A DNA stretch of 8,793 bases from Intrasporangiaceae bacterium (GCA_012518475.1 JAAYSB010000288.1:1-8793); one strand, 5' to 3'. Positions 1-6,511 are shown, counted from the first letter of the stretch. Notes: generated from the sequence alone by a model not told the origin. Numbers and translations are program-made.

Positions 1-858
1 CCGGCCGCTGCTGTCAGCGGTCCGCTCGACAGCCCAGGTGAGGCCGCCGTTGCCGTTCAGCCACTCGAGCTGGTTGGCGAACATCGCGAGGGTCGCGACG
101 GCGGGGGTGTTGTAGGTCTGGTCCTTGACCGAGTTGTCGATCGCGGTGGGCAGGGAGAAGAAGTCCGGAACCCAGCGGCCGGAGGCGGTGATCTCCTCGA
201 CGCGCGCGAGCGCGGCGGGGGAGAAGAGCGCGACCCAGAGGCCGCCGTCGGAGGCGAAGCACTTCTGCGGCGCGAAGTAGTAGACGTCGGTCTGGGTGAC
301 GTCGACGGGGAGCCCTCCGGCACCGGACGTCGCGTCGATGAGGACGAGGGCGTCGTCGTCAGCGCCGTCGACTCGCTGGACCGGTGCCATGACGCCGGTG
401 GAGGTCTCGTTGTGGGCCCACGCATACACATCGACGCCGGCCTCGGCGACCGGGCTCGCCAGGGTGCCCGGGTCGGCCTTGATGACCGTCGGGTCGCCGA
501 GGAACGGGGCGCTGCTCGTGACCGAGGCGAACTTGCTCGAGAACTCGCCGAAGGCGAGGTGCTGGGCGCGCTCGCGGACCAGCCCGAAGGCGGCGATGTC
601 CCAGAAGGCCGTGGCGCCGCCGTTCCCGACGACGACCTCGTATCCCTCGGGGAGCGAGAACAGGTCACGCAGGCCACTGCGCACCGCGCCGACGAGGTTC
701 TTCACCGGAGCCTGGCGGTGGGAGGTGCCGAGCACCGAGGTCGCAAGGGAGGCAAGGTAGTCGACCTGCTCCTGGCGGACCTTGCTCGGACCGCAGCCGA
801 AGCGCCCGTCCGCGGGTAGGAGGTCGGCGGGGATGGTCAGGGCGGGGGTGTCAGTCAC
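1..858 (-). CDS. serC: Phosphoserine aminotransferase, 3'-truncated by window edge
   Basis: Class V PLP-dependent aminotransferase that converts 3-phosphohydroxypyruvate and glutamate to O-phosphoserine in cytoplasmic serine synthesis. The translated minus strand begins MTDTPALTIPADLLPADGRF, contains GCGPSKVR (about 21-28) and GTSHRQAPVKNL (44-55), and has the Schiff-base segment YYFAPQKCFASDGG with K199 (codon 264-262). These match the actinobacterial-type SerC. 286 codons are present; the family is usually about 370-380 residues, so roughly the last 85-90 lie outside the window. The GTG at 858 is preferred because it gives the usual MTD...LTIPADLLP N-terminus; an in-frame GTG at 867 is possible. 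No good Shine-Dalgarno is seen at suitable spacing, and a -10-like CATAGT lies 7 nt upstream, so the transcript may be leaderless. It is divergent from pdxH. The assignment is strong and the start is moderately sure. Confidence 0.93.
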   Translation of the reverse strand, partial: MTDTPALTIPADLLPADGRFGCGPSKVRQEQVDYLASLATSVLGTSHRQAPVKNLVGAVRSGLRDLFSLPEGYEVVVGNGGATAFWDIAAFGLVRERAQHLAFGEFSSKFASVTSSAPFLGDPTVIKADPGTLASPVAEAGVDVYAWAHNETSTGVMAPVQRVDGADDDALVLIDATSGAGGLPVDVTQTDVYYFAPQKCFASDGGLWVALFSPAALARVEEITASGRWVPDFFSLPTAIDNSVKDQTYNTPAVATLAMFANQLEWLNGNGGLTWAVERTADSSGR

Positions 859-865
859 GTCTTCC

Positions 866-871
866 ACTATG
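866..871 (-). promoter_or_regulatory. Candidate leaderless -10 element for serC
   Basis: On the minus strand CATAGT (TANNNT-like with a C at position 1) ends 7 nt before the GTG at 858. This is the geometry expected of an actinobacterial leaderless promoter. No convincing -35 is seen. Confidence 0.35.
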
Positions 872-877
872 ACAAGG

Positions 878-901
878 CCCGCGCGGGGGCGTGCGCGCGG
901 G
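878..901. repeat. GC-rich inverted repeat between serC and pdxH
   Basis: CCCGCGC (878-884) and GCGCGGG (895-901) are a perfect 7-bp inverted repeat with a 10-nt spacer in the divergent serC/pdxH gap. It could be an operator or simply reflect local base composition. Confidence 0.3.
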
Positions 902-949
902 TCCAGGTTCCGGACGGGCGACCGCTCACCGAGACACCGATGGCGGGCC

Positions 950-955
950 TACGCT
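950..955 (+). promoter_or_regulatory. Candidate leaderless -10 element for pdxH
   Basis: TACGCT fits the TANNNT consensus and is followed by exactly 6 nt before the GTG at 962, which would put the transcription start at or next to the start codon. There is no Shine-Dalgarno upstream of that GTG, in keeping with a leaderless mRNA. The -35 region is weak. Confidence 0.45.
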
Positions 956-961
956 GGGACG

Positions 962-1651
962 GTGAGTGATCTGAGTAACGCCCGGCGCACCGACTACACC
1001 AGCGACGGCATCGATGCCGCCACCCTCATCGGAACCCCCTGGGCACAGATCTCGCACTGGGTCAGCGAGGCGATCGCTGTCGCCGAGACCACTCCCGGGA
1101 TGGCCGAGCCGACCGCCGTGAGCGTCGCGACCGTCGACGCCGACGGCGCACCGAACGTCCGCGTCGTCCTTGCCCGCTTCCTCGACGACCGCGGCCCCGG
1201 TTTCGTCTCGTCGCTGCACTCGATCAAGGCCGCGGAGATCGCCGCCAACGCGCGGATCGCGATGGGGTATGCGTGGCCCGGCCTGTTCCGCGCCATTCGC
1301 TTCCGTGGTCAGGCCGAGCGGATCGGCGCCGACGAGCTCGAGACCTACTGGCGCACCCGGCCCTACGGTTCACAGATCGCCGCGAGTGCATCTCTGCAGT
1401 CCCACCCGATCAGCAGCCGGGCCGAGCTCGAGGAGCAGTTCGCTTCGTGGGCAGCGCGGTATCCGGACGACGGCACGGAGACGGCGGTGCCGATGCCCGA
1501 GGACTTCTGCGGCTGGCGGCTCGTCCCCGACGAGGTGGAGTTCTGGGCCGGGCGCCCGTCCCGCCTGCACGACCGGATCGTCTGCACGCGAGTGGGGTCC
1601 GGCACGCTCGACGACGCGGCCTCCTGGGCCATCACCCGCCGCCAGCCCTGA
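962..1651 (+). CDS. pdxH: Pyridoxine/pyridoxamine 5'-phosphate oxidase
   Basis: FMN-dependent cytoplasmic enzyme oxidising PNP or PMP to pyridoxal 5'-phosphate. The 229-residue product fits the family's usual length of about 215-230. Visible family features: RVVL (67-70), S-x-K-A-x-E-I (87-93), IRFRGQAERI (112-121), YWRTRPYGSQIAASASLQS (129-147), and the C-terminal GWRLVPDEVEFWAGRPSRLHDR (184-205). The substrate phosphate contacts known from E. coli PdxH (Y129, R133, S137) fall at the same numbers, and the ring contacts correspond to R201 and H203. Two departures are visible: E. coli K72 is R72, and the usual VFYTN-x-x-SRK and RQVR stretches read GFVSSLHSIK and RAIR. The GTG at 962 is chosen because homology starts there; an in-frame ATG at 782 would overlap serC and add unrelated residues. 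It is divergent from serC, another PLP-linked gene. Confidence 0.9.
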   Translation: MSDLSNARRTDYTSDGIDAATLIGTPWAQISHWVSEAIAVAETTPGMAEPTAVSVATVDADGAPNVRVVLARFLDDRGPGFVSSLHSIKAAEIAANARIAMGYAWPGLFRAIRFRGQAERIGADELETYWRTRPYGSQIAASASLQSHPISSRAELEEQFASWAARYPDDGTETAVPMPEDFCGWRLVPDEVEFWAGRPSRLHDRIVCTRVGSGTLDDAASWAITRRQP

Positions 1652-1667
1652 CCCGCTTCGGAATGAC

Positions 1668-2939
1668 TCAGAGGGAGCGGCGGAAGACCTGCTCCAGCGC
1701 GGCGGCGCCGATCTCGAGCGGTGCAGTGGCGAGGAGTCGCTGCTGCTTGAGGGAGCCCTCGACGAGGACGTCGATGTCGCCCGCGTCGAAGCCGACGTCC
1801 CCGAGACGGGCCGGGACATCGAGGTCGGCCATGAGGCTGCGGACGGCGTCCGAGAGCGCCTCGGGGCCGCCGGCATCCTCGCGGCGGAGCAGTGACGCGA
1901 GCCGGTCGTGCCTCGCGGGATCGGCGGGATAGGTGAGCTCGAAGGCAGCCGGGGCGGTGAGGGCCACGGCCATGCCGTGCGGGACGAGTGGCTCATCACC
2001 TGGATACCCCGGAGGCCGATAGCTGCGCACATTCCCAGCGATCGGGTAGGCGTTCGCGTGGGGGATGTGTACCCCTGCGTTGCCGAAGCCCAATCCGGCG
2101 AGGGTCGCGGCCAGAGCCATGTCCGAGCGTGCCTGTACGTCGTCGCCATCGCGGAACGCCGTCCGGAACGAGGATGCCAGCAGGCCGATCGCCTTCTCGC
2201 AGAACACATCTGCGATCGGGTTGGCCCCGCAGTAGGGGACTCGCTGCTCCGCCTGCTTGCGGGGGTATGCGGTGTACGGCCTGGCCGTGTAGCTCTCCAG
2301 TGCGTGGCAGAGGATGTCGAGACCGGCAGCAGCCGTCACACCCGGGGGCTGGGTCATCGTCAGGTCCGGGTCGACCACAGCGACAGTCGGACGGAGCATC
2401 GGGTGGCTGATCCCGGTCTTGACCTGGAGCGCCAGGACGTCGAGGACACAGATGGTCGTCGACTCCGAGCCGGTTCCGGTGGTCGTCGGGACAGCGATGA
2501 GCGGCAGGAGCGGCTGGGAGGGTGCTCGCCCGGCGCCGACCGGGGCATTGAGGTAGTCGGTCAGGGTCCCCTCGTTGGTCGTGAGGAGGTTGACGCACTT
2601 GGCGGTGTCGATGCTCGAGCCGCCACCGATGGCCACGATCACGTCGAACGGTCCGGCATCTCTGGCCCACCCGACCGCCTCCTCCATCGAGGCATCAGTG
2701 GGCTCGACGTGCACGCCGGTGAAGATCGCGACCCCACAACCGTCCGCCCGCAGCTGATCGGCGATGCGGTCGGGGTGTCCGGTGGCCTGGACGCCGGCAT
2801 CGGTGACGATGAGGACCCGGCGGCCGCCGAGCGAGCGGACCTCATAAGGGATCTCGTCGCTCGAGCCTGCGCCGAACTTCAGCCGAGGAGCGGCATACGT
2901 GAAGACGGTCTCGGTGCCCTTCACCCGGTCGCCGGTCAT
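1668..2939 (-). CDS. Iron-dependent hydroxyacid-oxoacid transhydrogenase (ADHFE1/HOT-like)
   Basis: 423-residue group III (iron-type) alcohol dehydrogenase. It resembles mammalian ADHFE1 closely in recalled family segments: VEPTDASMEEAV (78-89), AIGGGSSIDTAK (103-114, nucleotide binding), PLIAVPTTTGTGSES (146-160), GLDILCHALESYT (206-218), GFGNAGVHIPHANAYPIAG (284-302), and VPHGMAVALTAPA (319-331). The metal ligands expected for the fold are D208, H212, H294 and H321, all present. HOT enzymes carry out a cofactor-recycling reaction, 4-hydroxybutyrate + 2-oxoglutarate to succinate semialdehyde + D-2-hydroxyglutarate; that substrate pair is known for the family, not shown here. The ATG at 2939 overlaps the upstream SDR stop as ATGA, with a weak GGTGG 7 nt upstream, so translational coupling is likely. 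It converges with pdxH, 16 bp between stop codons, with no obvious hairpin terminator there. A simple NAD-linked alcohol dehydrogenase is the alternative. Confidence 0.88.
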   Translation of the reverse strand: MTGDRVKGTETVFTYAAPRLKFGAGSSDEIPYEVRSLGGRRVLIVTDAGVQATGHPDRIADQLRADGCGVAIFTGVHVEPTDASMEEAVGWARDAGPFDVIVAIGGGSSIDTAKCVNLLTTNEGTLTDYLNAPVGAGRAPSQPLLPLIAVPTTTGTGSESTTICVLDVLALQVKTGISHPMLRPTVAVVDPDLTMTQPPGVTAAAGLDILCHALESYTARPYTAYPRKQAEQRVPYCGANPIADVFCEKAIGLLASSFRTAFRDGDDVQARSDMALAATLAGLGFGNAGVHIPHANAYPIAGNVRSYRPPGYPGDEPLVPHGMAVALTAPAAFELTYPADPARHDRLASLLRREDAGGPEALSDAVRSLMADLDVPARLGDVGFDAGDIDVLVEGSLKQQRLLATAPLEIGAAALEQVFRRSL

Positions 2940-3703
2940 GACGCCACCACCCGGTGGACCTTGTGCGAGGCGGCCTGGGCGCGCGGCTTGATGACGAGCA
3001 GGTCGACGTTGACGTGGGCAGGGCGGGTCACCATCCACGTGATCGCGTCGGCGATGTCCTCGGCGACGAGGGGTTCGGCCACCCCGTCATAGACGGCGTC
3101 GGCCCGCGCCCGGTCACCCTTGAACCGGGTGAGGGAGAACTCGTCGGTGCGGACCATCCCTGGGGCGATCTCGGTGACCCGCACCGGCTGGTCGAACAGC
3201 TCGAGCCGCAGCGTCTCGGTGAGGACCGCCAGGCCGTGCTTAGCGGCGGTGTAGCCCGCGCCGCCCTCGTACGCCGTGCGGCCCGCGACTGATCCGACGT
3301 TCACGATGATGCCGTCACCCGCGGAGACTAGAGCGGGCAGAAGAGCCTTGGTCACGCGGACCACGCCGAGGACGTTGACGTCGAACATCGTCTGCCAGGC
3401 GTCGAGGTCGGCACCGGAGACCGGCTCGAGTCCCTGGGCGCCGCCGGCGTTGTTGACGAGTACGTCGACCTTGTCGCCCGAGATGCGCGCCAGCTCGCCA
3501 ACGTCGGAGTCGGACGTGACGTCACACGTGACGACCTCACATGCTCCTCCGGCGGCACGGATCTCCTCGGCGAGCGAGGTGAGGCGGTCGCTGCGGCGCG
3601 CGGCGCATACCACCCGGAATCCTTGGGCTGCCAGGGCCTTTGCGGTTGCGGCACCAATGCCGCTGCTGGCTCCGGTGACGACTGCGGTGCGGTGAGTTCC
3701 CAT
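2936..3703 (-). CDS. SDR-family oxidoreductase, YdfG-like (NADP 3-hydroxy acid dehydrogenase type)
   Basis: Classical short-chain dehydrogenase of 255 residues. It shows the cofactor motif TGASSGIG (10-17), basic residues R36-R37 after strand 2 that usually signal NADP(H), NNAG (84-87), and the catalytic tetrad N110, S138, Y151, K155. The C-terminal part, with EFSLTRFKGDRARA (188-201), PEDI-like VAEDIADAI (213-221), W-x-x-T-x-PAHVN (223-232) and a terminal KVHR, resembles E. coli YdfG, which oxidises serine/3-hydroxy acids and reduces malonic semialdehyde. The exact substrate cannot be read from sequence. The ATG at 3703 fits the start of homology; upstream in-frame codons would run into the divergent transporter. 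No Shine-Dalgarno is seen, and a -10-like CAGTGT lies 7 nt upstream. It is the first gene of an operon with the transhydrogenase (4-bp stop/start overlap). Confidence 0.88.
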   Translation of the reverse strand: MGTHRTAVVTGASSGIGAATAKALAAQGFRVVCAARRSDRLTSLAEEIRAAGGACEVVTCDVTSDSDVGELARISGDKVDVLVNNAGGAQGLEPVSGADLDAWQTMFDVNVLGVVRVTKALLPALVSAGDGIIVNVGSVAGRTAYEGGAGYTAAKHGLAVLTETLRLELFDQPVRVTEIAPGMVRTDEFSLTRFKGDRARADAVYDGVAEPLVAEDIADAITWMVTRPAHVNVDLLVIKPRAQAASHKVHRVVAS

Positions 3704-3710
3704 ACGGCTA

Positions 3711-3716
3711 ACACTG
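3711..3716 (-). promoter_or_regulatory. Candidate -10 element for the SDR-transhydrogenase operon
   Basis: CAGTGT on the minus strand ends 7 nt before the ATG at 3703, in the leaderless arrangement seen at neighbouring genes. The whole divergent gap is only 48 bp, so the two promoters must overlap or sit back to back. Confidence 0.3.
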
Positions 3717-3739
3717 CCACGCGACCCGCCGTGCTGGTT

Positions 3740-3745
3740 CAATCT
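3740..3745 (+). promoter_or_regulatory. Candidate leaderless -10 element for the BASS transporter
   Basis: CAATCT is followed by 6 nt and then the ATG at 3752. GGAG lies only 1 nt from the start codon, too close to act as a normal ribosome binding site, so a leaderless transcript is plausible. Confidence 0.33.
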
Positions 3746-3751
3746 CGGAGC

Positions 3752-4642
3752 ATGGACTCTGCGCTGCTCACCGTGGGCCTCCCGATCGCCCTCGCCGTCA
3801 TCATGTTCGGTCTCGGGCTGTCGCTGACGCTCGCCGACTTCCGGAGGGTGGCTCAGCATCCCAAGGCGGTCGCTGTGGCCCTCGTCGTGCAGGTGGTCCT
3901 GCTGCCGATTGTCGCGTTCTTCCTCATCAAGCTCTTCGGCCTGACCGCAGGGCTGGCTGTCGGCATGATGATCCTTGCCGCGTCACCGGGCGGGACGACC
4001 GCCAACCTGTACTCCCACCTGTTCCACGGCGACGTCGCGCTCAACATCTCGCTCACCGCCATCAACTCGCTGCTCGCCATCGTCACGCTGCCCATCATCA
4101 CGAATCTGGCCCTCGGGTACTTCGGCACAGGCGAGGACGGCATCGGCATGCAGGTCGACAAGCTCGTCCAGGTGTTCGCGATCGTGCTCATCCCGGTCGC
4201 GATCGGGATGTTCGTCCGCAGCCGCTGGCCGCAGTTCGCCGCGCGGATGGACAAGCCGGTGCGGATCGCCTCGGCAGTCCTCCTTGCGCTCGTCGTCATC
4301 GGCGCGATCCTCGGTGAGCGGGAGAACATCCTCGACTACATCGTCCAGGTCGGCGCGATCACGAGCCTGTTCTGCATCCTCTCGCTCGGAATCGGGTATG
4401 CGGTGCCTCGCCTGCTCGGATTGAGCGAACCACAGGCGATCGCCAGCTCGTTCGAGATCGGTATCCACAACTCCACCCTTGCCATCGCCATGGCCGTCAC
4501 TGTCCTGCAGTCGACGGAGATGGCGGTCCCGGGCGCGCTCTACGGCGTCATCATGTTCTTCATCGCCGCCGCCTTCGGGTTCCTCTTCATCCGCGGACGC
4601 GGCACCCGCGATGCGGAGGGGCTATCGGAGGCAGTTCACTGA
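3752..4642 (+). CDS. BASS-family (bile acid:sodium symporter-like) membrane transporter
   Basis: 296-residue very hydrophobic protein with about nine or ten membrane segments, the usual size for the bile acid:sodium symporter family. Diagnostic stretches are LGLSLTLADFRRV (21-33), SPGGTTANLYSHLFHGDVAL (78-97), NISLTAINSLLAIVTLP (98-114), and FEIGIHNSTLAIAMAVTVL (234-252). The SPGG-x-x-x-N and E-x-G-x-x-N segments correspond to the crossover/sodium-site regions known in the family. Bacterial members carry organic acids such as 2-oxo acids or pantoate as well as bile salts; the substrate here is unknown. The ATG at 3752 starts right at the first membrane segment; upstream in-frame codons would extend into the SDR gene. 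It is divergent from the SDR-transhydrogenase operon with 48 bp between, which suggests shared control and perhaps a shared substrate class. A short Arg/Glu-rich tail ends the protein. Confidence 0.88.
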   Translation: MDSALLTVGLPIALAVIMFGLGLSLTLADFRRVAQHPKAVAVALVVQVVLLPIVAFFLIKLFGLTAGLAVGMMILAASPGGTTANLYSHLFHGDVALNISLTAINSLLAIVTLPIITNLALGYFGTGEDGIGMQVDKLVQVFAIVLIPVAIGMFVRSRWPQFAARMDKPVRIASAVLLALVVIGAILGERENILDYIVQVGAITSLFCILSLGIGYAVPRLLGLSEPQAIASSFEIGIHNSTLAIAMAVTVLQSTEMAVPGALYGVIMFFIAAAFGFLFIRGRGTRDAEGLSEAVH

Positions 4643-4689
4643 GACTCGCTCTGGTCTCGGCGCTGCTCAGGCCCCGTGCGGTCGGCGGC

Positions 4690-4708
4690 AGCCGGACCCC
4701 GACCGGCT
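4690..4708. repeat. Short perfect inverted repeat upstream of the DtxR-type regulator
   Basis: AGCCGG (4690-4695) and CCGGCT (4703-4708) form a 6-bp stem with a 7-nt loop. No T-tract follows. It could be a weak terminator for the transporter gene or an operator ahead of the regulator. A second weak hairpin, GAGAC/GTCTC (4641-4645 and 4654-4658), overlaps the transporter stop. Confidence 0.3.
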
Positions 4709-4717
4709 CGATGATGA

Positions 4718-4723
4718 GAGGCT
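4718..4723 (+). promoter_or_regulatory. Start-region signals of the DtxR-type regulator
   Basis: GAGGCT (-10-like, A at position 2, T at position 6) stands 6 nt before the GTG at 4730. The overlapping GAGAGG (4716-4721) stands 8 nt before the same codon and could equally be a Shine-Dalgarno. Both favour GTG 4730 over ATG 4724. Which reading is right cannot be settled from sequence. Confidence 0.35.
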
Positions 4724-4729
4724 ATGGGT

Positions 4730-5461
4730 GTGACTGACCTGATCGACACCACCGAGATGTATCTACGGACGATCTTCGAGCTCGAGGAGGAGGGGATCGT
4801 TCCCCTCCGGGCACGGATCGCCGAGCGGCTCGGGCACTCCGGCCCGACCGTGTCGCAGACCGTCGCCCGCATGGAGCGCGACGGCCTGCTCGTCGTGTCG
4901 AGAGACCGGCACCTCGAGCTCACCGACGAGGGCCGCACCTTGGCCACGCGGGTCATGCGCAAGCACCGGCTCGCCGAGCTGCTCCTCGTGAACGTCATCG
5001 GGCTCGAGTGGGAGTTCGTCCACGAGGAGGCATGTCGCTGGGAGCACGTCATCTCCGAGCGGGTAGAGCGAAAGATCGTCGGCATGCTCGGCGGCGTCAA
5101 GGAGTCGCCGTATGGCAACCCCATCCCGGGGCTCGAGGAGCTCGGCATCGAGCCGGGGGAGGGGTTCTTGGACGGGTTGATCTCGATGAGTGCCCTGGCT
5201 GATGACGACCCGGTCGTCGTCACCATCCGGCGCATCGGTGAGCCGGTCCAGGTGGACGTCGAGGCCCTGGCGCTGCTCACTGCCGCGGAACTCACCCCGG
5301 GTGTCACCGCCACGGTGCGTCGCGAGGGATCCCGGGTCATTGCTGCCCGCGAGGGGCGGCCGGAGTCGAGCGGGGTGTCTCTCCCCGACGACATCGCCGG
5401 ACACGTCTTCGTCGCCTGGTCCCGCGCTGACGTCGGCACCCCCGCTCCCGGGATCGCCTGA
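4730..5461 (+). CDS. ideR: DtxR/IdeR-family iron-dependent transcriptional repressor
   Basis: 243-residue metal-dependent repressor that binds DNA when loaded with Fe(II) and controls iron uptake and storage genes. It has an N-terminal winged helix (about 1-73, with SGPTVSQTVARMERDGL as recognition region), a dimerisation/metal domain (about 74-140), and a C-terminal SH3/FeoA-like domain (about 150-230). Counting from GTG 4730, ligands fall exactly at the DtxR numbers: M10, C102, E105 and H106 of the regulatory site, and H79, E83 and H98 of the ancillary site. C102 points to an iron-type repressor rather than the manganese type (MntR usually has an acidic residue). The same numbering decides the start: M-T-D-L-I-D-T-T-E-M matches DtxR's M-K-D-L-V-D-T-T-E-M, so ATG 4724 is less likely. 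The C-terminus (last ~13 residues, GTPAPGIA end) runs slightly beyond DtxR. Confidence 0.93.
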   Translation: MTDLIDTTEMYLRTIFELEEEGIVPLRARIAERLGHSGPTVSQTVARMERDGLLVVSRDRHLELTDEGRTLATRVMRKHRLAELLLVNVIGLEWEFVHEEACRWEHVISERVERKIVGMLGGVKESPYGNPIPGLEELGIEPGEGFLDGLISMSALADDDPVVVTIRRIGEPVQVDVEALALLTAAELTPGVTATVRREGSRVIAAREGRPESSGVSLPDDIAGHVFVAWSRADVGTPAPGIA

Positions 5462-5490
5462 GCCGTTCACAGACTGCAGGGCAACGCGTC

Positions 5491-5531
5491 GTTATCAGAA
5501 TGTGACAATTGCCGGGGGCGTCGGCTACCGT
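5491..5531 (+). promoter_or_regulatory. Promoter of the M15-like secreted protein, with a GTTAT-N6-GTGAC direct repeat
   Basis: A -35-like GTGACA (5502-5507), an 18-bp spacer and a -10 TACCGT (5526-5531) predict a transcript start near 5538. GTTAT (5491-5495) lies 11 bp ahead of GTGAC, a spacing and sequence that resemble the GTAAC-N6-GTAAC repeats bound by the actinobacterial response regulator MtrA. The same arrangement precedes the NlpC/P60 gene. MtrA control is inference. Confidence 0.6.
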
Positions 5532-5605
5532 CGTCCAATCGAGTGACGCGCACCCCTGCTGCGTGCTCGACTGCCCCTGCACCACGCTTCACCAAGGATT
5601 TCCCC

Positions 5606-6481
5606 GTGGCTTCACCCGCTCCCTCCCGACACCGTGCCACGCGCGGCTCGGGTTCCGCACGCATACTCGCGCGCGACATCGCCATTGCGCTGCGCCTGCG
5701 CCACGCGCGTCCCCGACCTGTCATCGCCAAGGCCACCGCTGTGACTGCGGCCGGAGGCCTCGCCTTCGCACTGCTCGTCCCGGCTGCTCCCGCCCGCGGC
5801 GACAACGCCGTGGCTCTCGCTTCCGGCGCGGGTGCGGTGACCGCGACGACCCCCGACGCGCTGGCGATGGCAGGCCGCACCGAGCAACGTGTCAGTCGGG
5901 CGGCTCGTCCCGCTCCCGCCGCCGTGCAGGCCCCGGCGCTCGCTGCCCCCGCGAATGCCCCGAGCTTCGGTGAGCTGAGATTCACGGCAGTGGAGAAGCC
6001 GCCACCGCCGCCCCCCCGCGCCTCGGCCCCAACGGGCACCTCAGGCGGCCCGTCCGGCACGAGCCGATCTGGAGGCTCCAGCCAGACCAGCAGCCAGGCT
6101 GCGTCGGCTCAGCCGTCCGGCGGCGGATACGACTGGGCGGCTGCCCAGTCCTGCTCGTGCGCTCGCGGACTCACCCAGAATGCGATGAAGGTCCTCGCCG
6201 CCGTCAAGGCCTCCTTCCCCGGGATGAACAGCATCGGGGGAGTACGACCGGACTCGATCCCAGATCACCCATCCGGTCGGGCGATCGACTTCATGACGAC
6301 GAACAAGGGCTACGGCGACGCCATCGCCAACATGATCATCGCCCGCTCCGGCGAGCTCAACATCAGCTACATCATCTGGTACCAGCGGATCTGGATGCCC
6401 GGAAAGGGCTGGTCCACGATGTCCAACCGTGGCAGCGCCACCGCGAACCACATGGACCACGTCCACGTCTCCGTACGCTGA
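5606..6481 (+). CDS. Secreted cell-wall enzyme, M15-like / ARB_07466-like C-terminal domain
   Basis: 291-residue exported protein. A long basic n-region (1-38) is followed by a hydrophobic segment (about 39-60) and a possible signal-peptidase site after APA (61-63). Then come an Ala-rich stretch, the box FGELRFTAVEKPPPPPP (121-137), a Gly/Ser/Thr linker (140-174), and the catalytic-type domain (about 175-291). The domain has DHPSGRAIDF (220-229), fitting the H-x(6)-D zinc motif of M15-type peptidases (H221, D228), and a terminal NHMDHVHVS (281-289) with the third ligand. This suggests peptidoglycan peptide cleavage, but substrate is unknown. A Cys pair sits at C183 and C185 (SCSC). GTG 5606 is chosen because AAGGA (5594-5598) lies 7 nt ahead; the in-frame GTG at 5543 has no such site and is only ~5 nt after the predicted transcript start. 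Followed by a strong terminator. Confidence 0.8.
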   Translation: MASPAPSRHRATRGSGSARILARDIAIALRLRHARPRPVIAKATAVTAAGGLAFALLVPAAPARGDNAVALASGAGAVTATTPDALAMAGRTEQRVSRAARPAPAAVQAPALAAPANAPSFGELRFTAVEKPPPPPPRASAPTGTSGGPSGTSRSGGSSQTSSQAASAQPSGGGYDWAAAQSCSCARGLTQNAMKVLAAVKASFPGMNSIGGVRPDSIPDHPSGRAIDFMTTNKGYGDAIANMIIARSGELNISYIIWYQRIWMPGKGWSTMSNRGSATANHMDHVHVSVR

Positions 6482-6511
6482 CGATCTGACCCTCCGCCAG
6501 GCGGAATCGAT

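Noticed and set aside
3704..3716. TTAGCC-like bases near 3704-3709 (minus strand) as a DtxR/IdeR iron box
   Set aside because: Only a few bases of one half-site match the TTAGGTTAGGCTAACCTAA-type consensus; no second arm is visible, and no good iron box was found elsewhere.
2936..3859. A longer SDR starting at 3859
   Set aside because: The extra N-terminal residues are antisense to the BASS gene and unlike any SDR; homology begins at ATG 3703.
5502..5520. TGTGACA as a CRP/GlxR-type cAMP receptor protein site
   Set aside because: Only one half-site is present here and at 6607-6613; the expected TCACA partner at the right spacing is missing.
5543..5605. An earlier in-frame GTG at 5543 that would lengthen the M15-like protein by 21 residues
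   Set aside because: It has no ribosome binding site and lies about 5 nt after the predicted transcript start, whereas GTG 5606 has AAGGA at 7-nt spacing and gives a sensible signal region.
5538..5605. A second c-di-AMP riboswitch ahead of the M15-like gene
   Set aside because: The leader is only about 68 nt and lacks the GGGGGACCCA, GGGGTGAA and CCGACAGCTCACC core blocks.
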